From positions 40,520,264-40,584,263 of the forward strand of contig OZ024823.1 in the NCBI GenBank assembly GCA_964016985.1: a stretch of DNA of 64,000 bases, read 5' to 3'. The position numbers and the translations under genes were made by a program. Positions 31,301 through 46,300 of the stretch are shown one piece after another. The DNA comes from Anodontia alba. Lineage: Eukaryota; Mollusca; Bivalvia; Lucinida; Lucinidae. Numbering within the stretch: the stretch's first letter is position 1; every line of letters begins with the position of its first letter. The notes under the pieces are model-generated. The model did no database searches and was not told where the DNA came from. It saw nothing but the letters and a program-made list of their open reading frames with translations.

Positions 31301-34300
31301 TCTGTTTTTTTTTTTTGTTTTTTTTTTGTTTTTTTTTTTTGTTTTTTTTTTTTCTCATTTAAGAAGCTTAGTTGTGAAAACCACAAAACCACAACAGTGT
31401 ATGATTTATGTTTTTTTTTTTGTTTTTTTTTTTTCATAAAATGTGTTGTAAAATGGTCTGAAAATTCTGTGAGATTTGAATTTTTATGGGAATTGCCTTC
31501 CAGATGGGCCAAATACTGTGTGGTTTTATCTCACTGTGAGATAAGGCATATATGCAGTGAAATGATTTTAATGAAATGTCACATCATATGTTTTCTTCTT
31601 CTTCTTAATATTGTTATCAGGATTCTCATAAGTGTTTTGAAGATCAGCATCCCAAAGCCATTTTGTTGAAAAAAAGTAAGGGTCCCACCCAGTAAACACA
31701 CAGAGCTGCCAGAGCATCATATCAACGTTGCCAGCGGCGACATCAATACAGCGTTCTGGTGACGTTGTTCTGGGCACAACCTACTTTTGCTAAAGGACTC
31801 CATATCTGAATTTAATGAGAACCATTATTATTATTACTGCCAGAGGTGTCTATATTAAACTATAAATTTCAGAGAGAATGCAAAGCAGCTGATGCTAGAG
31901 AACGATGCTCTGCAAGGTCAGATGCTGCAGACAGAGAAAGATACAATAGATGTCATCACATTTCTTAAAAAGGAAGATGCTGTCAAAGACCAACACGTAA
32001 CTATGTTTTTATTTCATGTTTTAACCCATTTTAGTCTGGACTCCCCCCAAAGGGGTAATTGGCAAACAGTGAAAACCCAGATCAGATGCTGCAGAATACA
32101 CTGTTCGCATTAATTCAACTACAGGAATTTATATAAAACATAGTAATGATAAGAACTAACCAGACTCCCTGCTATTAGAAATAGATTAGTCCAAAGAGTT
32201 CACTCAGCGTAAATGGGTTAACAATACCGTATTTACCCTATTAGTACACAGACACCTTACTGGTTCATTATACTTTTCCTTAAGTTCAAACAATTCTATT
32301 TTACAACCTGTTGAAGTGTATCACAACTGCTGGATGTGTGGCAAACTGTAGATCCTGATCAGTTGCAGCATTCTGGGTCTGCATTATTTGCTCAGGTTTG
32401 TCTGTCACAATTGTTAGGGTAAATACAATATGTTATAACAGGCAGATCCATGATTTCAGACACAAAGCTTCAGATTTTTCAAAGGGAGTGTTTTTGTGGG
32501 GAAACTGGGCATAGGATGCAGGCATGTCTGACAAAATATTTAGGTGTTTTCTAAAATAATTACAGTATAACCCCAATGGCTCAAACACGGATGGCTCGTT
32601 TACCGTGGATGATTCGAACGCTTTTTTCAGTCCCTACAAAATTCTTCCAATAGCTCAAGAAAACAAATATTTAATGATTTTTTTCGTATTTTATCATGGA
32701 ATTGTATGTTGTATGTACTCATTAGAATTGCCTCATTGAGGCAATTCTAATGAGTAGCTTCATCGAGGCAATTCTAATGAGTACACACAACATACAATCA
32801 TTGTACAGAAAATCTAAAAGATTTCCCTAAATTATTGCTATTTGCTTCCTGAACTAGTGCCATGAATATCCTCAGTGGCTCAAACTACCCATGTCTCGAA
32901 CGAATTTCCATGGTCCCGAAGATGTTCGAGCCACTGAGGTTCGACTGTATATATTAAGTACTTTTGTGAGTTAATGCTTGGCATGCTGGGTGGTATTTTG
33001 AATTTTTTTTTTGTTTGTTTGTTTGTTTGTTTTCCCAGAAAATATGCTTTGACTCTTCATGCAAATTGTCTCCAAAGGAAAGGCGGCAATTTGTATAAAA
33101 GGCTAAACCCTATTTTTAGGAGACAATTTCCATGATTTTTCCAAGAAAATAGGCTTTTATCCTTCAAAGAAGACAATTTGCATAAAAGGTCAAAGCCTAT
33201 TTTTAGAGAAAATTTGCATGAAGGATCAAAGCCTATTTTCTGGGAAAAATTAGAAAAAATATCATCAACTTGTCATCTGCTGAATTTGTCCAGTGAGTTG
33301 GAAAGGTTAAGAAAACTTCATGAAAGAAATCTAGTATGTTTTGATCCAAAGAAAAAAAATGAAATGTAATTTACAACACTTACCATGCTATGGTCAAATT
33401 CAGCAGACAACAAACTGTTGACATTTTCTAATTTTTGCTAGAAAATAGGATCTGAAACTTGTCAAATCCTATTTTCTAGGAAAATAAGAAAAAATTTAAA
33501 ATGTTGTCTGCTGAAATTTTTACCCAGCATACAAAGTGATAAATTTGATTTATTCCTACAGTTAGAGAGATTGCAGCAGCAGATTCGGGATGTCAAGAAA
33601 GAACACAGAAAAGAGAAGGAGAAAATCATAGAAGATTTTAGCAACCAGATTAACAAGCTAGATGATGACCTCAAGGAGAAGACCAGAGAAGTTGATCTGA
33701 TGCAAAGTGAACTGAAGATGGTGAAAGAGTTCAGGAGAAAGAGAGGACAGATGCAGAAAGAATTAGATGAGGTTTGACGAAGTTTTATGTTATTTATTTG
33801 GGCAGCACCATGCAAAAAAGTGTCTTCGGTCATATGCAGACATTAAAGTACCAGATCAGCCTGCACATCCATGCAGTCTCATCAGGGCCTTCACTGTCCC
33901 CTAACAGAATCACTGGATTCTAGAAAATGTATGAATGGAGAGCAAATGCCAGGATGAAACTTTTGTGCATGCATGGGATTATCTGAATCTGTGCATTTGG
34001 CACATGTTTGAAGGCAGCTTTTTGCTTGAAGCAGCCCATATGAACTTTTCTTTGACTAATATCAGTGTTAGAAATGAGGAAATTCTGAAAAGTTATTAAG
34101 ATGCAGTCACATTTATCTTTCATCCATGTTACCATCTATCTCTCCTGTGAGATTTTAATGTTATACTGATTGGGAGAAATAGAACAGAACTGCATAAAGG
34201 TTTCAGATTGGCTTAAGGAATTGCAACGTCAGGATTAAAAAAAATAATTGACAGTTATCAGTTCATTTAATACTGAAATAATGATTTCTGCATTTACCCT

Positions 34301-37300
34301 GCATTCGGACACCTTAACTCCTGCCATACGGTAAATGTCCTAAAATTTCGAACACCAAAGTGTCCGACAAAATAGCATATGCAAAGAGTGCAGACCCAGA
34401 TCAGACTGCTGCTAAAGGAGCCGTCTGATCAGGGTCTACATTTTTTGCCATTCCACTAAGTATTTTACAAAGCAACTGATAAAAAGCAAACTTAAGGCAT
34501 AGAAAGTATGGAATAAAGTGTTCAAAATTTTAGGACATTTACGGTACTTCTCCTACTTCTTCAAACAACTCCATTTTACTACTTGTTTGATCTAGGTCTA
34601 CATTGTTTGTTTGGGCCAATCTATTTAAATACTTGGGGTAAATGTGGTATTTTTTAAAACAAATTGTTATTAGATTAATATGCATTTTACTGATTAGGGC
34701 ATGCAAACTGGAGTCTGTGGGGCCCTGCATTTAGATTGGTAGTTCATGTTTTCATTTTCAGCTACTGGTAGTTTCACAACTCGTTTTCATTACTGGTATG
34801 TGATGAAAATTGACAGCTGTCATGAACATGATGTGAGGCAGCACATAATGTTTCTATGTTTTATTTGGAGAAATTTGGGAGGTGTTATCCTCTTGTTGTT
34901 CTTGCAGTATTTAGTTTTGTCCCTTGCTCTCACCTTATGATTAACCCTTGTCATGCTGAACCTGGATATACCCTGCCTTTGCAAACAGTGTAGATCCAGA
35001 TCAGTTGGCTTCTGAAGAAGCCAACTGATCTGGATTTGCACTGTTTTGCCATTAAGTATGCAAATTTATAGCAACAATCCTGATCAAGTAACCTGATTGG
35101 CTGAAAATTAGAAGTGGGCATGGCATCTTAATTTATTCAGCAGGACAAGGGTTAATATGTTAAACAGTTTGCATTTATTGGTTTTTGGTCAGCTTTCAGG
35201 GCATTTGAAAATTTTTGTAACTTTAAACTAAATAATATGAATGCCATATGATACAGCTACCATTGTTGTAAGACGTAAAAAAAAATAGCTGTGTTTCTGC
35301 TAACACGCTGAAAAAAATTTGGTCGGAAGGTAGGGGGAAACCTTTTTTATTTTTCTATTTTTTCTCCAGAAAAAAAAAAAAACACAGTTGGGCCTGTAAT
35401 TTTATGAACATACAGGTATTTTGTTGAGGGTCAGTGCTTTACTTTTTTATTTTGCATTTTTACTGATAAAAAATAGCAGTAGGGTGTTTAAAACAGGGTT
35501 GGTCGGGTTAGCGGAAACACAGCTATTTTTTTATGCCTAAACAGTTCACAAGCATGTGAAGTCATTGTTCCAGTTAATCAAGAATTTAGCACATTTCTAA
35601 TGTTTTCAGATCAAAGAGTCTATGTATAATGCCAACAGAGAGCACAAAGCCACATTGTCACGGATGGAACAAAAATTCTTCGAAGAAAAGGTAATCAGTC
35701 CATGTATGAGGAGCTGTTTTACCCACATTTTTAACTCACATCACATACTGGGTTTTGTATTTGGTTGTTAATTCCCCTAAAACATTGAGCTGCCATGTTA
35801 ACCCTTGTCATGCTGAACCCGGATACACCCTGCCTTTGCAAACAGTGTAGATCCAGATCAGTTGGCTTCTGAAGAAGCCAACTGATCTGGATCTGCACTG
35901 TTTGCCATTTAGTATGTGGATTTATAACAACAATCCAGATCAAGTAATCTGATTGGCAGCAAATTAGAAGTGGGTGTAGCATCTTAATTTATTCAGCATG
36001 ACAAGGGTTAACAAGATTTCACAGTTCCAGAAAAAAGGGGGTATCCACATAGTTGTTTTCTTATTTCTCCACAAGAACATGTTGGTACTCTTTAGAAGCA
36101 CCTTGTCGAGGCACTCCTAATGAGTTCCCACAACATGATTTTTTGTGGAGAAATAAGAAAAATATCAGTACTTTTGGATTGAAAAAATGTCTTATCTGGA
36201 GCTATTGCAAAGGACAGAACATTAGCCAGAAAATTTACACAAGTGACTACAGATAAAGTTTTTTTCATTCCAAATGACCTTCCTGTATTGACCATTGGAT
36301 GCATTGCTGACTTAAATCTTTAGTCACTGCTTGACCAATTGCAGAATCTAGCAGAAATGGGAAAAAGCTTGGTATTTAAGGGGTGTTGTGCTCCTGTACA
36401 TCATGCCCTTTCTGAAAAGGGGTCTACTCTAAACAGGAAGAATTTGCTCCCAGAAGGAGCAGATTCTTTCCTTTTGAAATAGACCTTTTCAAATGGGAGG
36501 CAAAACAATTTTGAAAGGTTTGCTTCTCCTGAAAGTAGATCATTTCCCCTGAAGATACTCTTAATATTTAATGAATGACAGGAGCCCACAAAAAGTGCAT
36601 ATAATGAAGAGATAATAAGTAAAAGTGCACTGGCATTCCTGAAATAATTTTTAACTTAATTCTTAATTGCTTAAACATTAAAAGTAATTTTCAAACTGTT
36701 ATAATGTTTTATTTTGTTTTCAGATGCGTCTTCAGCAAGAAGCAAACCAGAAAATTGCAGAACTTGCCGAGAGGGCTCATACAGAAGCCATTGCGTAGGA
36801 ACTTTTATTCATTACAATTTTTTATTAAATGTAAAATGTGTGGGCTGTTCTGTGTGTTTCCAGCTGTTAAACTGTAGTAATTCAATGGTTCTACAAATTA
36901 ATTTCTTGTTATTTACATGTAATCCTTTCTTTAAATAGCAGTTTTACAGAAACAAACAGTTGTATTGCAATAATACTGATTTATCATAACATAGTTTCTC
37001 TAAACATGTCCAAAATTTATAATGGTTGAAAAACAGTTTTGTGAAAATATTTTTTATACATTCATCTTAAATACTGGGACATGTTAACTACTTACTGTAA
37101 TTATCCTGTAATTTGAAGGTCCATTTTACTATCTATTGCTACTGGCCTTGATGGGTCCGTTGGATGCGTGTCCGACTGGTGATCAAGAGGTTGCGGGTTC
37201 GACTTCTGCCGGGTCGGCAACATTCTTTCGTGGAGATTTGATCATGAAGTATTTTCTACAGTCATTCTCTCCCTTCCACTGATTCAAGAAGGGCAGTTGT

Positions 37301-40300
37301 CAGTTCCTGGCAAAAGAATGTGCACAATTCTGGTTAACCACTTAGAGGACTAAGTCTGCCCAGTAAAAGTGTGGTTTGGTAAACTGACTGCACTCAACAT
37401 GACCCCATTGGGTTGACTTGGCTGTAAAACCTCAACACAAACAAACTACCTATTGCTGTGTTTAAAAATTATCTAATGTGTTCCAAACAGTGTAGAATCT
37501 GATCAGATGCTGCATTTTGTGGCATATTATCTGTGACTACGCTGTTTGTTCGGGCCTGGCTGTCCAAATAATTACAATGAATATGGTATTTGAAATCTGA
37601 TTTGCCAGTAATTATTGCTTATAACATTTTTACCTTTTCAAATGGTCTGAAAAAAGATGTTTGATCTGGGGCCATACTGTTTGCTCAGGCATGTATACCC
37701 AATACTTATGGTAAATGCGGCATTTTTATGTCATTATATCAGTGTATTAGCTTGGCTCCAGATAGGAGAGGTAACCAGATAAACTTTTTTTATTTCTCTG
37801 TTTCTTCACAAAAACATGTGGATATTCATTAAAAGTGTCTGGACTAATTCAGCAGACAACAAACTGATGAGCTTTTTCTTATTTTTTCCAGAAAACAGGT
37901 TTTGACATTGGCATAATTTGCATGAAATGTCAAAACCTGTTTTCTAGGAAAAATAAGAAAAAATATTTCAATATGTGCACAGAATTTTCTACCCAGAGTG
38001 CTAAGCGTTTAACAGCATGTTTATTTTATTTACAGCAACTTAGATGAAACCACAAAATCTGTGTACAAGGAGAATGTGAGGTTATCAGAATCATTAAATT
38101 ACCATATGAAGGAAGGTGAGATGTTGAAGAAATTGAAAGAAAAACTGGAAGAGGAGAATGAAAAGTTGAAAGGTGATAAAGAACTAAATGAAATGATGGT
38201 CCAGGAGAAAGTGGTTCAAAGTAAAAACCAGAAACAACAAATCAGAGATGTGAGTAATGATTTTGTTTTTCTTGAAAATGTGACTGTATAACTACGCAAA
38301 CTGTGTTTGTAGGGGGTATATTGTTTTCAAGTTGTCTTTTCATCTATATGTCCTCCCATCCATCCATTCATTACATTTTGATTTCTGTTTCTTATCTTGC
38401 TGAATAATTAATCAGAAGACAGTCATTACCTTGCAGGGGGATGGGGTGGGTGTGGGGGTGGGGAATGATAAGCACTGCTTATTGACACTTCTTGTTTACA
38501 TGACCACAAGTTTTGTGGGCAGTCAGACATGAGCAAACAGTATAGACACAGATCAGATACTGCACAATGCAACATCTGATCAGGGTCTACACTGTTTGCT
38601 GCAATCCAGCTGCATAACTTACATGTAATTTTTTAGTAAAATTTAAAGCAGTATGATTTATCAGTAAAGTAAAGTTGGAATAAGAATTTGAAGAGAGTGG
38701 CTTTTGGTGAGCTTTCCTGTGTTACAGTCCACTGGAGTTGAAGCACCCAAAGGTTGGGGGTAGCATAATTATTCTAAATATTCACATACCTTTGCCCCAT
38801 ACCTTACTTGAATGTTTATTTTCTTGAGTGGCCAGTTCAGAGGGATGTTTATAATGATGCATATAGCTCAAGATAAGAGTGGGTATCCTAGAAATATTTT
38901 TCTTATTTCTCCATAAAAACATGTTGCTGGTACTCATTAGAAGCGCCTTATTTGATGTGCTTTTAATGAGTACAACACACATTTTCATGCGTAAATAAGA
39001 GGAATATCAAAAAAAATTTTATGAAAAAAAAGTGCCTTATCGGAGCTATGGGTGGAACCTTTGTAAAGAAATGAGTAAAACCTTGTTTTTCTTTTGCATA
39101 TCATTTTGCCTCAGCTGTTGAGTACACATATCTACAACACATGACTATTGTAGATTCTCTTTATCTGGTTCTGGCATCCTTCTGGATTTTATTGCTACTG
39201 AAATGTTTTTCATGTTTTATATAACCCCAACAAAAGAAAAAAGCCCTTATCTCATATGTGGACATTGAAAGCCCAGATTAGCTGCACACTATGCAGTCTG
39301 ATCAGGTCATTGTCTGTTTTTGATATATTCTACAGCATTCAGTGATTCTGTAAGCAGACAAAGAAGGCACAGATCAGACTGCACAAATGTGCAGTCTGAT
39401 CTGTGCCTTCATTGTCTGCACATAGGATATGGGCCCTTTTCTTGTGTTACAGCTTAGTTTAAACTAGTCTCAGTTGGATGCGCATTCAACTAGTGATCAG
39501 GAGGTTGCGGGCTCGACCCCTGCCTGGTTTGCAACATTCTTTCATGAAGTTTGAGCATGAAATATTTTCTAAGGTCATTCTCTCCCTTCCACTGATTCAA
39601 GAAGGGCATTTGTCAGTTTCTAGCGAAAGAATATGCCCAATACTGGTTAACCGCTTAGAGAACTAAGCCTGCCCAGTAAAAGTGTGTTAGGTAAACTAAC
39701 CAAGCTGGACATGACCCAAATGGGTTGACTGGGCCATAAAATCTCAACACAAACAAAGTATCCTATTTGTTTCAGTTTCAAGTATATACATTTTCATTAA
39801 TGTACATTTTCTGGGATCAGAAAGTAAGCCTAGGCTTATCAACAAGTTGTCCCCTGAATTTTTTGGCTTGAATATATTCTATTTTTAGACAATCATTTCA
39901 TTGTTTTTTTGCAGATGACAGAAAAAGTGAATACACTGGAGCATTCATTAAGTCATATGGCAAGGGAATTTACATCAGAAAAGAGAGCAATTATGGAGAG
40001 ATCTAACATTGAAACAGAAGCTTCAAAAATTGAACTGGCAAAGTTACAGAGAGTTATTGAACTTAAAACTAAAGAAATGAACAAAGTGAAACGTTTAGCT
40101 AAAAATATTCTTGATCAAAGGACAGAGCTGGAAAGATTTTTCCTTGAGTCTTTGGAACAAGTAAAACAAGAAATAACAGCTAATCAGTAAGTAGTTTTTC
40201 TCTTAGGGATATCCAGACTGTTGGGATTTTTATACCCCACCACACATTAGTGATGGGGTAGTATGGTTTCATTTTGATCTTCTTTGTGTCTGTCCATCCA

Positions 40301-43300
40301 TCTGTCATACGTCCATGCATCGTCTGTCTGTCATATGTCAGTCCGTCGATATTTTTGTTTTCAAATGCTAACTTTGAGAAATATCAATGCATTTTCACCA
40401 AACTTGGTATATGCATTGACATTATGGAGATTTGGTTTGGAATTGCTAATAGGCAGATTTTGTCAGTTTCTGACAGTTATCTGCTGACCACATGATAGTG
40501 GCAGGGTATAATCATTTCATGTTTTATATTTTTGTTTTTTGTAAAGTTTTGGTAAAGTTCTGCAAGGGGAGGCAACTTTAGGAGACAAGGTTTCCTCAGC
40601 CCTAGTGTTTAGCTTCACTTCTGATTAACTATAAGACCTACAAACAGGACTTCCACTTCCACACTAACATTATTCAAACATAGCAATATCATTTTGTGAC
40701 CTTTACTGTTATTTCGTGGTCTAATGACTTTGTCATGTGTTTACATCAAACTTAGAGTTCAGCTTTAACATGACTCAAACATAGCAGTATTATTTTATGA
40801 CCTTGACCTGTATATCAGTGACTGTCATTTTTTAATTGAACCTAATTTGCAGCTCCATTTATGAAATTTAATTGTAAGATCTACTGTTGTCACATCAAAT
40901 ATTTACTTTATCTCTAACATAGATCTAACATTGACCATGTTAGTTTTCTTTCTTCTGAACTGACGTTGATGAAAAAAAAAATCATTTAGCTTGAATGTTT
41001 TTTTAATTCTCCACAATGTTTGGTATTTGATAAGTGTTTTGTTTTATTTTTTTCCAAATTTCAGAATTTTTAAAATTCATTTTTGTCACTGCTTTGCAAA
41101 TAGATTTTGTGTTAAATACTAAAGGTTGTATTACTGACTTGTAAATAACATAAAATTAGAGCTGTTTTGAAAAAAAAAAAACTGTTATAATAAGAATTTT
41201 ATAAACTCAACAACATGTTGTGATCTAATTTTTTAATAAATGGTTAGAGACAACTATAACATTATAAGGCGTAACTAATTTGGCCAGGTCAAGCAAAAAA
41301 TGCCTTCAAACTTGCACAAAATGTGCAGATTCACATCATCCTACTCATGTGCAAAGTCTCATCTGGGCATTTGCTCTCTATTGAAACATTCTATAGTATC
41401 CAATGATTCTGTTAGTGGACAGTGAAGGCCATGATCAGACTGCACAGACTGCAGTCTACATATGCCTGAAAACATGTTTTTGCATGGTGTGGCCAATTTG
41501 CAGAGAACAGTGCCTTCATGTAACTGTTATGACTGTTTACAGAGAGCAGTACAGAAGAGATGCCCAGAGAGCATACCAAGAAAAAATGCTTGCTGCCCAT
41601 GTTGGCAAGACAGATTTTCCAAAGATCAGGACATTTAACAAATCCGAAGCTAGCACCAATAGTGTTTATAAAGATTTAGAAGCTGCTGAAAAACTGTAAG
41701 TAACTTATTGTAATGTATTACACTAGAACCTCTTTATAAGACAGTTCATTATAAGATGGGATCAGATATTAGACCATTTATAGGTGCACCCCAAAAGTGT
41801 TGTATCAAAAAAAATATATATAGATTATATGGAAAAATGACCTTTTATGGTTATTTTTCTATATACTCTTTATTTTTTTTTCTTTTTGTATCCAAACAAA
41901 ATGTAAAGATTATAGGGAAAAATGACAATTTTAGGTCATTTTATGTTCATTTTTCTATATAATCTATACATTTTTGTTTGGCTACAACATGGTTATTTAG
42001 CTTAAAAAGTTTTTGCTTTAGATCCCAGCAATAGTGGTATAAAGAGGTTGTGGTATATATGTTTATACTAACTTTTTAGATTGCAGTAGCCTGGAGTCCA
42101 GTGAATTATGTGTGTATAACTTCCATAAAATAGGGATTTAATAAAATAGCTATATCTGCACTATTTGTCGTTAAGAATGTGGACTTATATCAACAACTTG
42201 GATCAAGTAATCTAATTGGCTGAAAATCTGAATGGGTGTGGCATCTTAATTTATTCAGCATGACAAAAATTAAATTATACTTATTCAGATATTGACATTA
42301 TCCACATTCAGGCAAATACACATTTTAACCCCATTTCAGTCTGGAAACCCCCAAAAGGGTAATTGGCAGACCCAGATCAGATGCTGCAGAATGCAGAATC
42401 TGATTAGGGTCCACACTATTTGCAGTAAATACAGGAATTTCTATTGTAATAATAATAACTATTAAACTAGACACCCTGCAGCTGGAAATAGACCAATCAA
42501 AGAGTTATGGTAGAAGAGTCTACTTGATGTAAATGGGTTAACAACTATGCTGCTGGAAGATATTCTTCTTTTTTTAGCCCATATCAGGCTACCAGTAGTA
42601 CTTAGTCTTAAACATAGTTTATTTATACAACAAGCAATATCAATGGAAACACAGAAAGTTATGGTGCAATTTCTGTTCCTAGATGTTTTATATGCACTGT
42701 TGTTTGTTTGTGGCATGATCATGCAAAGTATATTTCATTTTTTGCCATTGGAGGAAGATTTAACTTGGTAATGTTGTTTGCATATTTCAGCATTTTTGTT
42801 AGCTGTATTTTTTCCACAATGACTCATTAATGCATAGTCAAGGGTGGGGGGAGTGTGGGAGGGGAGAGGGGCTACCTTAAAAAAAACAAAACAAATTTGC
42901 TTCCTTTAAGAGTAGCAGCCCACCCCACCCCTTGTGAGAAGAGGGAACAAATTCTTTCTTTAAGAGTAGTCCCTTTTGAGAAGGGATCCATCCATTTTGA
43001 GAATGAGCTCTTTTCTGCTAAAATGAGCTTCTTTTGAAAAGGTAGGCAAATACAGTCAGTTTAGAGTGTTCTCTCTATATATGACATTATTATGACTGAT
43101 ACATGTTTTGTTAAGCGGGTATATGACTGGGACTTGTATTGATTGTTGGGTATTACTGCAGAAAAAAGAACTGTGCAGATTCTTATCATCAGTACCTGAT
43201 GGAAATTTCAAACCACTCTCAAATGCCATACTTCCAGTACTGAAGATGATTTTGTATTTAATATTGTTATTAATGCTGGTCCTGCTGAGCCCTAATAAGT

Positions 43301-46300
43301 CCTGCCTTTGCAAACAGTGTAGATCCAGATCAGTTGGCTTCTGAAGAAGCCAACTGATCTAGATCTGCACTGTTTGTCATTAAGTATGTGAATTTGTATC
43401 AACAATCTGGATCAAGTAATCTGATTGGCTGAAAGTTAGAAGTGGGTGTGGCATCTTAATTTATTCAGCATGGCAAGGGTTAAAAAGCTACAGTCGACTC
43501 TCGTTATGTTGAATTCCAAGGGACTCTTTGAAATACGTCGAGACATCCGTACCTCGACATATCAGATTTGCAGAATTGAGGAAAAAATAAATTGATTAAC
43601 CACATTTAACAAATATATGTGTAACTGGACTCTTGAAGTTAGAGATATATTGAAAATATTGTGGAAAAGAGGACAAATTGCTCCTTAGGAGCAATTTCTC
43701 CTCTTTTCCACAATATTTTTTACATGTTGTTAAATTTTCATGTTTAGGCAGGGACCAGATTTGCACTTCAAGATAAGCGGTTATTCGAGATAAGCGAAGT
43801 CGAGATAGCGAGAGTCAGCTGTATATTACCATATTTACACTAAGTATTTATGCACCTTAACATATTATAGTAATCCAAACAACTGGAGGAAAGAAAAGTC
43901 CATTTGACTACCTGTTGATGTGTCGAAAATATTACTGGATGAGTGCCAAACAGAGTACATCCTGATCAGATGCATTCTGTGGCATTCTGATTCTAATCTG
44001 GGTCTGCATTGTTTGATCTAGTATGTCATTCCAAATACTTAGGGTAAATATATTTAACTAATTTCTGGGTTGTAATTATAAATGCTCATAAGCATTATCC
44101 CGCATTAAAAGATGCTTTTAAAACAGTTACTGTCCTTTTTTTTCTCATCTTTTATTGTGTTAAAAATAACCATATATGTACATGTATTAACTTAGTTTTG
44201 AAACCACATTGACTGATTAACACCACTTTCAGTGTACCTTTTTGTCACATTTATATGCATTCTTTACATTATTTATTTTCATATGAAATTCCAAATAACT
44301 CTCATGGAATCATTTTGTGTAAGTTGGAACTGGATTTTCCATTTCATGTATGCATGGTCCAATAAATTAGTCAAGGCCTAGATAGTGATAGAAATCAACA
44401 CTGTAGATTGGTTATTATTCAAAAAAGTTTATTTTCTTTAACCTTTACCACTGCCTGGACTACTCAGCAGAAGACAAATTAATATTTTTCTTATTTTGCC
44501 CAGAAAACAGAGTTGACATTTCCTGCAAAATATCTCCTAAGGAGACAATTTGCTTAGCATATTAAAACATGTTTTCTGGGAAAAAAGAAGAGAAATAGTT
44601 CAGTATGTCATCTGAAATTTTCTCCCGAATTCTAAGCATTAATCATTCATGATTTTGATTGGCCATTATTGCAAACCTCTAATGAACAAATAGCATTACA
44701 TGTACAAAGAAACATATGATTTGCAATGCAAGGAAATGGCTCACTTGCCATATGCAAACACCAATGGCCCAGTAGATAATCCTATTCATCAATGCAGCCC
44801 AACCAAGGTCTAAGTTGGTAGGGCATCTGACTGCAGATGTCAGGTGTCACAAGAAGTTTGTTACATTTTCTGTGAAGTATAAAATGTCTTACCAGTGGAA
44901 ATGTGTGAAAATAATAATTTCATGAATGATACCCAATCTATGGTGACGTCTCCCATAAGTGTTGTATACCTGTAGGACTGCAGATTTCTGTGGGTGTAAA
45001 TTTTTTTGGTCCACTATGGTATGGAAAATATTTTTGCATTTTTTTGTTATTAGATGATGAGCTGTTAGGTTTGGTCCAGGCCTGCAGATTTCTGTGGGTG
45101 TAAATTTTTTTGGTCCACTATGGTATGGAAAATGTTTTTGCATTTTTTTGTTATTAGATGATGTTCTGTTAGATTTGGTCGGGACTTACGCCATGGCTCC
45201 TGATAAAGTGTTTTATTCAGCTAAAATATACTGATAATTTTCTTACTTCACAAAAGCATATGTTGTGGGTACTCATTAGAAGTGCCTCACTGAAGAACTT
45301 CTAATGAGTGCCCTTCAACATATGTTTTCATGAATAAATAAGAAAAATTATCTGGATACTCCTTATCTGGAGCTATGGTACACTGTTTGCTCAGGCATGT
45401 AAGTTCAAGTAGGCGGGGCTCCCCATAGCCTAGTGGATAGGAGAGTTGACTCTTAATCCATTAGGTTTCTCACTGCAGTGGTTTGAGCCTCGCTCAGGTC
45501 ACATGTGGGAAAGCCAAGTTTTGCTTACGGATAGTCAGGTGGTTTTTCCCCGGGTTTTCCAGTTTTCGCCCACCTTTGATGAACGATCAGCTCGATATAA
45601 GTGAAACATTCTTGAAAGGGCTGTAAAACCCAAATCAAAAAAAAAAAAAAAGTTCAAATATTTAAGATGAATACACTTTCTGTATACATCATTGATCCAT
45701 TTACATTTTCATCTGCAATCATCTTATAAAAGCAAGTAAAGATGTTGAAAATTTAACTTTACTTTTAGATCTTGGAATTCCATTGTATTTTGACCACATA
45801 TATATACATGTTACATATTAGAAGACAAATTGGCCACGCCACACGAAAACGTGTCTTCGGGCATATGCAAACAGCAAAGGCCCTGATCAGCCTGCACATC
45901 CTTGCAGTCTGATCAGGACCATCACTGTCCGTTTATAGAATCACTGGGTACTGCAGAACATAATATAGTATAGCAAAATTCCTAATCAGACGATATATCT
46001 CCGCTGGCTGATCTGGATCTTTACTGTTTGCTTTTACCCAGAAGACACCTTTTCTCATGTCTTGGCTCAAATTATACAGTAAAACCTTTGTAAGAGAGCC
46101 ACCTTCGAGACTTACTTTAAATAGTAGTTGATGTGGAAAAAGTTGTCCATCTTATAAGGGTACATTTCATGTAATTTTGCTAGCATGACATTTACCTTTA
46201 TAAGACAACCACCTTTCCACATCAACCACTAAGGTCAATTTCAAAGGTGGCTGTCTTACACAGGTTTTACTGTACTGAGAACAATACAAAGTGTATGAAA

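Noticed and set aside
33462..33833. 123-codon minus-strand frame rich in Ser/Leu/Phe
   Set aside because: Shadow of BBOF1 exon 4 on the opposite strand; the plus frame has proper splice sites and coiled-coil sense.
44806..44860. tRNA-like AAGTTGGTAGGGCATCTGAC
   Set aside because: Resembles a tRNA 5' half with anticodon arm but lacks a T arm and closing stem; likely a SINE relic.
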